A stretch of 64,000 nucleotides of DNA from Roseivivax isoporae LMG 25204 (GTDB taxonomy: Bacteria > Pseudomonadota > Alphaproteobacteria > Rhodobacterales > Rhodobacteraceae): positions 59,254 through 123,253 of the forward strand of contig NZ_JAME01000012.1 in assembly GCF_000521865.1 (NCBI RefSeq), in the 5' to 3' direction. The position numbers and the translations under genes were made by a program. Of this stretch, positions 10,264 to 17,713 are shown in pieces (the stretch's first letter is position 1; each line of letters opens with the position of its first letter). Below the pieces are notes generated by a model. The model worked only from the letters and a program-made list of their open reading frames with translations. It did no database searches and was not told where the DNA came from.

Positions 10264-11457
10264 ATGAAACGACTTCTTTCGGCCAGCGCCGTCGCCGCGC
10301 TCGCCGCAGGTGCGGCATTCGCCCAGGACGGAGAGGCGAAGATCGGCATCATCCTCGGCTTCACCGGACCGATCGAATCGCTGACCCCGGCCATGGGCGC
10401 CAGCGCCGAGCTCGCCATCGCCGAAGTCAACGAGACCGGCAAGTTCCTCGGCGGCACCACCCTGAGCGCGGTCCAGGCCGACAGCACCTGCGTCGATTCC
10501 GCCGCCGCGACCGCCGCGGCCGAACGGCTCGTGACCACCGACGGCGTCGTCGCCATCATGGGCGCGGACTGCTCGGGCGTGACCGGCGCGATCCTGTCGA
10601 ACGTGGCCGTGCCGAACGGCGTACCGATGATCTCGCCCTCGGCCACCTCGCCCGGTCTCTCGAACGCCGAGGACAACGACCTGTTCTTCCGCACCGCGCC
10701 CTCCGACGCCCGCCAGGGCGAGGTGCTCGCGAGCATCCTCGGGGACGAGGGCGTGAGCTCGGTCGCGGTGACCTACACCAACAACGATTACGGCAAGGGC
10801 CTGTCGGACAGCTTCGTCGCCGCCTTCGAGGCCGCGGGCGGCAGCGTCACGCTGGTCGCCCCGCACGAGGACAACAAGGCCGACTACTCGGCCGAGATCG
10901 GCTCGCTGGCCTCGGCCGGCGGTGACGTCCTCGTGGTCCTCGGCTACGCCGATTCGGGCGGCAAGGGCATCATCCAGGCGGCCGCCGACACCGGTGCCTT
11001 CTCGACCTTCATGCTGGGCGACGGGATGTATTCCGACGCGCTGCTCGCCGATCTCGGCGACGTGCTCGAGGGCTCCTACGGCGCAGTGCCGTGGTCCGAG
11101 GGCGACGGCGCGACCGCCTTCGCCGACCTCGTGGGCGAAAAGGCCGACTTCAACCCCGAAGGCTCCTACACCCGCGAGAGCTACGACGCGGCGGCGCTGC
11201 TGATCCTCGCCATGGCGAAGGGCGGCGAGGCGACCTCCTCCGCGGCGGCGGCGAACGTCATGGACGTGGCGAACGCACCGGGCGAGCCGATCCTTCCGGG
11301 CGAACTCGGCCGCGCCCTCGACATCCTCGCCGAGGGCGGCGACATCGACTACGTGGGCGCCACCAATGTCGAGCTGATCGGACCGGGCGAGGCCGCGGGC
11401 ACCTATCGCTACTACCAGATCACCGGCGGCGCGTTCGAGACCGTCGAGTTCCGCTGA
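10264..11457 (+). CDS. Branched-chain amino acid-type ABC transporter, substrate-binding protein
   Basis: The 397-residue product begins with a typical Sec signal peptide cleaved after AAFAQ, so it is periplasmic. The mature part is a Leu/Ile/Val-binding-protein-like type I fold: KIGIILGFTGPIESL at its start, then a glycine/acid-rich lobe with SATSPGLS and VAVTYTNNDYGKGL. These proteins pass amino acids, amides or urea-like ligands to the LivHM membrane pair. The other four transporter genes follow in order. The 163-base gap to the next gene holds a 14-bp perfect hairpin, which would let this gene be expressed above the membrane components. The ligand cannot be read from sequence. Confidence 0.9.
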   Translation: MKRLLSASAVAALAAGAAFAQDGEAKIGIILGFTGPIESLTPAMGASAELAIAEVNETGKFLGGTTLSAVQADSTCVDSAAATAAAERLVTTDGVVAIMGADCSGVTGAILSNVAVPNGVPMISPSATSPGLSNAEDNDLFFRTAPSDARQGEVLASILGDEGVSSVAVTYTNNDYGKGLSDSFVAAFEAAGGSVTLVAPHEDNKADYSAEIGSLASAGGDVLVVLGYADSGGKGIIQAAADTGAFSTFMLGDGMYSDALLADLGDVLEGSYGAVPWSEGDGATAFADLVGEKADFNPEGSYTRESYDAAALLILAMAKGGEATSSAAAANVMDVANAPGEPILPGELGRALDILAEGGDIDYVGATNVELIGPGEAAGTYRYYQITGGAFETVEFR

Positions 11458-11473
11458 TCGCCTGATCGACACG

Positions 11474-11506
11474 GCCGGGGGCCCGGATCCGGTCCGGGCC
11501 CCCGGC
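11474..11506 (+). terminator. Strong hairpin after substrate-binding protein gene
   Basis: A perfect 14-bp GC-rich stem (11474-11487 with 11493-11506) around a five-base loop starts 17 bases after the stop codon. There is no U-tract, so it may be a partial terminator or a 3'-stabilising element that raises binding-protein mRNA over the rest of the operon. Confidence 0.6.
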
Positions 11507-11620
11507 GTCCAAGCCGGTCGCGAGCCATACGGATGCCACACGCATGCCGGCCCGCGTGCCGAACGCCAAGAAATCTGGACGCGGCGCAGTCGGAACGCCG
11601 CGCCGCACAGGGATGACGCA

Positions 11621-12397
11621 GTGATCCGGGTCGAAAACCTTCACCGCCACTTCGGCGGCTTCCGGGCCGTGGACGGCGCCTCGCTCGAGATCGCCACCGG
11701 CTCGATTACCGGGCTCGTGGGGCCGAACGGCGCGGGAAAGTCCACGCTCTTCAACGTGATAGCCGGCGCTCTTCCACCGACGTCCGGCCGCGTGACCATG
11801 GACGGCGAGGACATCACCGGCCTCGCGCCGCACGAGCTTTTCCACAAGGGCCTCCTGCGCACGTTCCAGATCGCGCACGAGTTCTCCTCCATGACCTGCC
11901 GCGAGAACCTGATGATGGTCCCGGGCGCGCAGTCGGGCGAGTCGCTCTGGTCCGCCTGGGTCCACCGCGCCCGCATCCGCGAGGAGGAGGCGGCGCTGCT
12001 TAAGAAGGCAGACGAGGTCCTTGATTTCCTGACGATTTCCCACCTGAAGGACGAGCTCGCGGGGAACCTCTCGGGCGGCCAGAAGAAGCTTCTCGAGCTT
12101 GGCCGCACGATGATGGTCGACGCCAAGGTGGTCTTTCTCGACGAGGTCGGCGCCGGCGTGAACCGCACGCTGCTGAACACGATCGGCGACGCGATCCAAC
12201 GGCTGAACCGCGAACGCGGCTACACCTTCTGCGTCATCGAGCACGACATGGACTTCATCGCCCGCCTCTGCGACCCGGTCATCGTCATGGCCGAAGGCAA
12301 GGTGCTGGCCGAGGGCTCGATCGCCGAGATCAAGTCCGACGAGCGCGTGATCGAGGCCTATCTGGGCACCGGTCTCAAGAACAAGGAGACGGCGTGA
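11621..12397 (+). CDS. Branched-chain amino acid-type ABC transporter, ATPase (LivG-like)
   Basis: This 258-residue ATPase has Walker A GPNGAGKST (34-42), signature LSGGQKKLLELGRTM and Walker B VVFLDEVGAGVN; the usual 'DEP' of Walker B is DEV here, still with the catalytic glutamate. Length, the FHKGLLRTFQ segment and the C-terminal tail ending EAYLG place it in the LivG group. It drives uptake by the LivHM pair from the cytoplasmic face. The start is GTG at 11621. A repeat-hairpin element separates it from the second ATPase gene. Confidence 0.93.
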   Translation: MIRVENLHRHFGGFRAVDGASLEIATGSITGLVGPNGAGKSTLFNVIAGALPPTSGRVTMDGEDITGLAPHELFHKGLLRTFQIAHEFSSMTCRENLMMVPGAQSGESLWSAWVHRARIREEEAALLKKADEVLDFLTISHLKDELAGNLSGGQKKLLELGRTMMVDAKVVFLDEVGAGVNRTLLNTIGDAIQRLNRERGYTFCVIEHDMDFIARLCDPVIVMAEGKVLAEGSIAEIKSDERVIEAYLGTGLKNKETA

Positions 12398-12411
12398 TGA
12401 TGCCGGCGCCG

Positions 12412-12467
12412 CGCCAGCGGGGGCTCTGCCCCCTGCACCCCCCGGGATATTTTTGCCAAGAAGAAAC
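12412..12467. repeat. Hairpin plus intergenic repeat, copy 2
   Basis: Between the two ATPase genes lies a small GC hairpin (GGGGGC 12419-12424 with GCCCCC 12428-12433) followed by GGGATATTT, two bases, and GCCAAGAAGAA (12444-12465). The latter is the inverse of the element at 304-325, with 20 of 20 constant bases identical. It sits just before the next start codon inside what should be one operon. Confidence 0.55.
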
Positions 12468-12479
12468 ATGGGGTTGGGC

Positions 12480-13301
12480 ATGAGCGATCCGTTGCACGAC
12501 GATCGCGGCAACCGCGACCGCTCGATCACCAACCCCGCAGGCCAGGGCGCGCCCCTGCCCGGCCACCGCGGCCGCGCGCGCCCCGCCCCGGGCGGCCCGT
12601 TCCTGATCGGGGACGCCATGACCGGCGGCTACGGGCGCGGCGCCGACATCCTGCACGGCTGCACCATCGCCGTCGACCGGGGCGAGATCGCGGTGATCGT
12701 CGGCCCGAACGGCGCCGGCAAGTCCACCGCCATGAAGGCCGTGTTCGGGATGCTCTCGCTGCGCGAGGGCGCGGTGCGGCTCGACGGCGAGGACATCAGC
12801 GCGCTGAGCCCGCAGGACCGCGTGAAGAAGGGCATGGGCTTCGTGCCCCAGACCTCGAACATCTTCACCTCGCTCAGCGTCGAGGAGAACCTCGAGATGG
12901 GCGCCTTCATCCGCGACGACGACATCCGCGAGACCATGGAGCAGGTCTTCGACCTGTTTCCCATCCTCAGGGAGAAGCGCCGCCAGCCCGCGGGCGAGCT
13001 TTCGGGCGGCCAGCGCCAGCAGGTCGCTGTGGGCCGCGCGCTCATGACGAAACCCAAGGTGCTGATGCTCGACGAGCCCACCGCGGGCGTGAGCCCCATC
13101 GTCATGGACGAGCTTTTCGACCGCATCATCGAGGTGGCGCGCTCGGGCCTGCCGGTCCTGATGGTCGAGCAGAACGCGCGCCAGGCGCTCGAGATCGCCG
13201 ACAAGGGCTACGTGCTCGTGCAGGGGCGCAACGCCCACACCGGCACCGGCCGGGACTTGCTGGCCGATCCCGACGTGCGCCGCAGCTTCCTGGGCGGGTG
13301 A
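12480..13301 (+). CDS. Branched-chain amino acid-type ABC transporter, ATPase (LivF-like)
   Basis: The 273-residue protein has Walker A GPNGAGKST, signature LSGGQRQQVAVGRALM, Walker B VLMLDEPTAGVSP and the switch-region VEQNARQALEIADKGYV typical of LivF ATPases. It has a 40-residue proline/glycine-rich N-terminal extension before the ABC fold starts at PFLIGDAMTGGY. An alternative ATG at 12468 adds four residues; neither start has a clear Shine-Dalgarno sequence because the repeat element occupies that place. It forms the second cytoplasmic ATPase of the importer. Confidence 0.92.
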   Translation: MSDPLHDDRGNRDRSITNPAGQGAPLPGHRGRARPAPGGPFLIGDAMTGGYGRGADILHGCTIAVDRGEIAVIVGPNGAGKSTAMKAVFGMLSLREGAVRLDGEDISALSPQDRVKKGMGFVPQTSNIFTSLSVEENLEMGAFIRDDDIRETMEQVFDLFPILREKRRQPAGELSGGQRQQVAVGRALMTKPKVLMLDEPTAGVSPIVMDELFDRIIEVARSGLPVLMVEQNARQALEIADKGYVLVQGRNAHTGTGRDLLADPDVRRSFLGG

Positions 13302-13386
13302 GGACCATGGCGATGCCTTTCTGCCGTCCGCGCCTCGCGACCCAGCCGCGCGGGACCCGCGCCGGCCAACCCGGGGGACAGGTCTG

Positions 13387-14397
13387 ATGGACTTCCTCAA
13401 CGCCTTCGTGGCGCTCTCGAACTTCGTGCTGATCCCGGCCATCGCCTATGGCAGCCAGCTGGCGCTTGGCGCACTCGGGGTGACGCTGGTCTACGGCATC
13501 CTGCGCTTCTCGAACTTCGCGCATGGCGACACCATGGCCTTCGGAACCATGGTGGCGATCCTCGCGACCTGGGGGCTGCAAGCCGCGGGCGTAACGCTCG
13601 GGCCTCTGCCGACCGCGCTCCTCGCGATCCCGGTGGGCATCTTGGGCTGCGCGGCGCTGGTGCTCGCCACCGACCGGCTGGTCTACCGCTTCTACCGTGC
13701 GCAGAAGGCGGTGCCGGTGATCCTCGTCATCGTCTCGATGGGCGTCATGTTCATCTACAACGGCATCACGCGGTTCATCATCGGACCCGACGACCAGGCC
13801 TTCGCCGACGGCGCGCGCTTTCTCATCAACGCGCGGCAGTTCCGCGAGATGACGGGCCTCGCGGAGCCGCTGGCGATCCGGTCGACCCAGGCGATCACGC
13901 TCGTGACCGCGCTGATCGTGGTCGCGGCGCTCTTCTGGTTCCTCAACCGCACCAAGACCGGCAAGTCCATGCGGGCCTATTCCGACAACGAGGACCTGGC
14001 GCTCCTGTCCGGCATCGACCCCGAGCGGGTGGTGCGCGTGACCTGGATCATCGTCGCCGGGCTCGCCACCATCGCGGGCGTGCTCTACGGGCTCGACAAG
14101 ACCTACAAGCCATTCACCTACTTCCAGCTGCTGCTGCCGATCTTCGCCGCGGCCATCGTCGGCGGGCTCGGCTCGCCGCTCGGCGCCATCGCCGGCGGCT
14201 TCGTGATCGCCTTTTCCGAGGTCGGGCTGACCTATGCGTGGAAGAAGGTGCTGACCTACCTGCTGCCCGGGCCGCTCGAACCCGACGGCCTCGTGCAGCT
14301 CCTTGCCACCGACTACAAGTTCGCGGTCAGCTTCATGATCCTCGTGATCGTACTGCTCTTCCGGCCGACGGGCCTCTTCCGGGGGAAATCGGTATGA
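13387..14397 (+). CDS. Branched-chain amino acid-type ABC transporter, permease (LivH-like)
   Basis: The 336-residue integral membrane protein has about eight hydrophobic helices and the LivH hallmarks: ALGALGVTLVYGILRFSNFAHGD near the N-terminus and the coupling region MRAYSDNEDLALLSGIDPERV followed by AAIVGGLGSPLGAIAGG. It forms half of the inner-membrane channel with the next gene product. The stop overlaps the LivM-like start by four bases (ATGA), so the two are translationally coupled. Confidence 0.93.
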   Translation: MDFLNAFVALSNFVLIPAIAYGSQLALGALGVTLVYGILRFSNFAHGDTMAFGTMVAILATWGLQAAGVTLGPLPTALLAIPVGILGCAALVLATDRLVYRFYRAQKAVPVILVIVSMGVMFIYNGITRFIIGPDDQAFADGARFLINARQFREMTGLAEPLAIRSTQAITLVTALIVVAALFWFLNRTKTGKSMRAYSDNEDLALLSGIDPERVVRVTWIIVAGLATIAGVLYGLDKTYKPFTYFQLLLPIFAAAIVGGLGSPLGAIAGGFVIAFSEVGLTYAWKKVLTYLLPGPLEPDGLVQLLATDYKFAVSFMILVIVLLFRPTGLFRGKSV

Positions 14398-15692
14398 CCC
14401 AGAGCCTGCGCACCGTCTCCGTCTTCGGCCTCGTCGCCGTGCTGATCCTCGGCACGGGGGTCCTGCAGAGCTGGAACTCGGCCCTGCTGATCCTGAACAT
14501 GGGCCTCGTCTCCGCGATCATGTCGCTCGGAGTGAACCTGCAATGGGGGTTCGCGGGACTCTTCAACGTCGGCGTCATGGGGTTCGTGGCGCTCGGCGGG
14601 TTGTCGGTTGTGCTGGTGTCCATGCCGCCCGTCGGCGAGGCCTGGGCCGCGGGCGGCCTGCGGATCCTCGCGGGTCTCGCGCTCGGCGCACTGTCGGTGG
14701 CCTGCGCTGTCCTCGCATGGACGCGCGCGCCGCGCGCCTGGCGCGGCTGGGCAGTGGCGGCGATCCTCGTCGCGGGCTTCGTCCTCTACCGCGCGGTCTT
14801 CGCCCCCGGCGCGGCGGCGGTCGAGAGCGTGAACGCCGCGACCTCCGGCTATCTCGGCGGGCTCGGCCTGCCGGTCGTGCTGGCCTGGCCGGTGGGCGGG
14901 CTGCTCGCCGCCGGGGCGGCGTGGATCATCGGCAAGACCGCGCTCGGGCTGCGCTCGGACTACCTCGCCATCGCGACGCTCGGGATTGCCGAGATCGTCA
15001 TCGCGATCCTCAAGAACGAGGACTGGCTGGCGCGCGGCGTCAAGAACGTGATCGGCCTGCCGCGCCCGGTGCCCAACGAGATCGACCTGCAGCGCGATCC
15101 GGGCTTCGTCGAGAGCGCCGCCGGCTGGGGGCTCGATCCCACCACCGCCTCGACGCTCTACGTCAAGGCGGGCTACGCGCTCCTCTTCGCGGCCGTGCTG
15201 ATCGCGGTGCTGGTGCTCGCGCAGCTCGCCCTCCGGAGCCCCTGGGGCCGGATGATGCGCGCGATCCGCGACAACGAGACTGCCGCGCGGGCGATGGGCA
15301 AGGACGTGACCCGGCGCCACCTGCAGGTCTTCGTCCTCGGCTCGGCCATCTGCGGCATCGCCGGCGCCATGATGACGACCCTCGACGGACAGCTCACGCC
15401 CTCGACCTACCAGCCGCTGCGCTACACCTTCCTGATCTGGGTGATGGTGATCGTGGGCGGCTCCGGCAACAATTACGGTGCGGTCGCGGGCGGCTTCATC
15501 ATCTGGTTCCTCTGGGTGCAGGTCGAACCGATGGGACAGGCGCTGATGGGGCTGATCACCGCGCCCATGTCGGACGGCTGGCTCAAGGCGCACCTGCTCG
15601 ACAGCGTGCAGCACATGCGGCTCCTGACCATGGGACTGATCCTGCTGCTGGTGCTGCGCTTCAGCCCGCGGGGTCTCATCCCGGAACGCTAG
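14394..15692 (+). CDS. Branched-chain amino acid-type ABC transporter, permease (LivM-like)
   Basis: The 432-residue membrane protein starts MTQSLRTVSVFG and has the LivM core, with LGVNLQWGFAGLFNVGVMGF early, the coupling helix MMRAIRDNETAARAMGKDV and IVGGSGNNYGAVAGG. It is longer than E. coli-type LivM permeases because of extra hydrophobic segments between about residues 80 and 180. It pairs with LivH. The ATG at 14394 overlaps the previous stop. A 70-base gap separates it from the response-regulator gene, so the transporter operon probably ends here. Confidence 0.92.
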   Translation: MTQSLRTVSVFGLVAVLILGTGVLQSWNSALLILNMGLVSAIMSLGVNLQWGFAGLFNVGVMGFVALGGLSVVLVSMPPVGEAWAAGGLRILAGLALGALSVACAVLAWTRAPRAWRGWAVAAILVAGFVLYRAVFAPGAAAVESVNAATSGYLGGLGLPVVLAWPVGGLLAAGAAWIIGKTALGLRSDYLAIATLGIAEIVIAILKNEDWLARGVKNVIGLPRPVPNEIDLQRDPGFVESAAGWGLDPTTASTLYVKAGYALLFAAVLIAVLVLAQLALRSPWGRMMRAIRDNETAARAMGKDVTRRHLQVFVLGSAICGIAGAMMTTLDGQLTPSTYQPLRYTFLIWVMVIVGGSGNNYGAVAGGFIIWFLWVQVEPMGQALMGLITAPMSDGWLKAHLLDSVQHMRLLTMGLILLLVLRFSPRGLIPER

Positions 15693-15762
15693 GCCCGTGC
15701 CGGTCCTCCGACCTTTCGGCTAGAGACCGGGCGCGGACCTGCGGCTATGTTCGGAGGACGAT

Positions 15763-16473
15763 GTGCCGGAACGGACCCGACCGATCATGAGCAGAACCGC
15801 CCCCACGTCCGCGCCCTCGATGCCAGCCTCGGCGCTGGTGGTCGACGACCATCCGCTCTTCTGCGACGCGCTCACGCTCACGCTGACCTCGTTGGCGGAG
15901 TTCGAGCGCATCGACACCGCGGGCACGCTCGCCGAGGCGCTTGCGCTCGTGGCGGCGCACGGGCCCGACTTCGTCGTGCTGGACCTGAACCTGCCGGACG
16001 TGAACGGGCTCGACGGGCTGGTGCGGCTGCGCACGGCCGCGCCGCGGGCGTGGCTGCTGGTCGCCTCGTCCATGGCCGACAACCGCATGATTTCCTACGC
16101 GCTCAAGGCCGGTGCGGACGGCTTCGTGCCGAAGCATTCGCCGCAGGCCACCTTCCGCCGCGCGTTCGAGGCGGTGGTCGCCGGGCGCGGCTTCGTCCCC
16201 GAGAGCTACATCGACCCCGAGGGCGACGCGACGGCACCCTCCGACGCGCTGTCGCGGCTGTCGAGCCTGACGAACCAGCAGGCACGGATCCTGGCGCTGA
16301 TCTGCGAGGGCAAGCTCAACAAGCAGATCGCCTTCGAGCTGTCGATCGCCGAGACCACGGTCAAGGCGCATGTCACCGCCATCATGCGCAAGCTCGGGGT
16401 GCAGAGCCGGACTCAGGCGGTGCTGATCGCGCAGAACGCCCGCTTCACGAAGATGATGCCAACTCCGTCGTGA
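15763..16473 (+). CDS. NarL/LuxR-type response regulator
   Basis: The 236-residue protein has a receiver domain (about 22-140) with acidic pair VVDDHP, phospho-acceptor D74 in VVLDLNLPD and conserved lysine in GFVPKHSP. A LuxR-type helix-turn-helix domain follows (about 170-230, LTNQQARILALICEGKLNKQ). It should bind DNA when phosphorylated. The GTG start at 15763 follows GGAGGA closely; an ATG at 15787 is an alternative. The next two genes encode a FIST protein and a hybrid kinase on the same strand, so the kinase is the likely phosphodonor. The set resembles the Pseudomonas nosP-nahK-erbR neighbourhood. Confidence 0.9.
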   Translation: MPERTRPIMSRTAPTSAPSMPASALVVDDHPLFCDALTLTLTSLAEFERIDTAGTLAEALALVAAHGPDFVVLDLNLPDVNGLDGLVRLRTAAPRAWLLVASSMADNRMISYALKAGADGFVPKHSPQATFRRAFEAVVAGRGFVPESYIDPEGDATAPSDALSRLSSLTNQQARILALICEGKLNKQIAFELSIAETTVKAHVTAIMRKLGVQSRTQAVLIAQNARFTKMMPTPS

Positions 16474-16552
16474 CCACGGCCCCGCGCCGCCTTGCCAAGC
16501 GCTGCAAGCGGCGCCTATCGTGTGCGGCAGCCAAGGGAGGACAGGCCACTTC

Positions 16553-17713
16553 GTGAAGGACGCGCGGCACATATCCGCGGCGTCTGCGCGTGCGCTCGAA
16601 ACCGCGCAGACGGATGCATCGAAGCCCGACCCGGTGACGACGCTCGCCGCGGATCTCGGCGAGGGTCCCTTCGCGCTCGTCGCGATCTTCGCTTCGCCCG
16701 ACAGCGACTTTGCCGCCCTCTCCGCCGCCGCGGCCTTCCGCTATCCGGACACCGACGTCGTGGCCTGCACCACCGCCGGAGAGATCGGGCGGGGCGGCTA
16801 CGAGGAGGGTCAGATCGTCGCCGTGGGCTTTCCCGCGTCCCTCTTTTCGGTGCGAAGCTACGTGATCGGGCCGCTTGACGCGCTCGACGAGCAGCAGACG
16901 ATCGACGCGCTGATCCAGACGCGCATGGCGCTGCACCGGGCGGCCCCGGACATGGGATCGGAATTCGCGTTCCTGCTGGTCGACGGCCTGTCCATGCGCG
17001 AGGAGCACCTGACGGCCATGCTGGCCTCGGGCCTCGGGTCGATGCCGCTCTTCGGCGGCTCGGCGGGCGACGGCACGCGGTTCGACCGTACCTTCGTGTC
17101 GCGCAACGGCACGGTCCACAGGAACGCCGCGCTCGTGGCGCTTGTGCGCAGCCGATGCCCGGTCGAGGTCTTCAGCCTGGACCACCTGAAACCCACGGAC
17201 ACGCGCATGGTGGTGACCGCCGCCGATCCCGAACGCCGCCTCGTGCAGGAGATCAACGCCGAACCCGCCGCGCAGGAATACGCCCGGCTGCTCGGCAAGG
17301 ATCCGAACCAGCTCGATCCGTTCACCTTTGCCGCGCACCCGGTCGTGGTGCGGCTCGGCGACAGCCACCACGTGCGGGCGATCCAGCGGGTGAACGAGAC
17401 CGGAGAGCTGGTGTTCTTCTCGGCGATCAACGAGGGCATGGTCCTGACGCTGGCCACGCATGACGACATGGCGCGCCACCTCGAGACGAGCCTCGCGCGG
17501 CTCGGACGGCCGCAGGCGCCCGCGCACATTCTGGGCTGCGACTGCATCCTGCGGCGGATCGAGGCCGGACAGGTGCAGACGACGCGCGAGATCTCGGCCC
17601 TCCTGCGACGGCACAACGTCGTGGGTTTCTCGACCTACGGCGAGCAGTTCGGGGCGCTGCACGTGAACCAGACGCTGACCGGCGTCGCGATCTACCCGCC
17701 GGACCTCGACTGA
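16553..17713 (+). CDS. FIST-domain sensor protein (NosP-like candidate)
   Basis: The 386-residue soluble protein has FIST_N (about 40-220: DVVACTTAGEIGRGGYEEGQIVA, then MPLFGGSAGDGTRF) and FIST_C (about 235-370: ending HILGCDCILRRIEAG and VGFSTYGEQFGALHVNQT). FIST domains are ligand sensors; one characterised group, NosP, binds haem and nitric oxide and inhibits a neighbouring histidine kinase. Haem binding here is not shown by the sequence. The GTG at 16553 is chosen because GGGAGGA lies 11 bases upstream; an earlier GTG at 16520 is open. The stop codon overlaps the kinase start by one base (TGATG), indicating coupled translation of sensor and kinase. Confidence 0.85.
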   Translation: MKDARHISAASARALETAQTDASKPDPVTTLAADLGEGPFALVAIFASPDSDFAALSAAAAFRYPDTDVVACTTAGEIGRGGYEEGQIVAVGFPASLFSVRSYVIGPLDALDEQQTIDALIQTRMALHRAAPDMGSEFAFLLVDGLSMREEHLTAMLASGLGSMPLFGGSAGDGTRFDRTFVSRNGTVHRNAALVALVRSRCPVEVFSLDHLKPTDTRMVVTAADPERRLVQEINAEPAAQEYARLLGKDPNQLDPFTFAAHPVVVRLGDSHHVRAIQRVNETGELVFFSAINEGMVLTLATHDDMARHLETSLARLGRPQAPAHILGCDCILRRIEAGQVQTTREISALLRRHNVVGFSTYGEQFGALHVNQTLTGVAIYPPDLD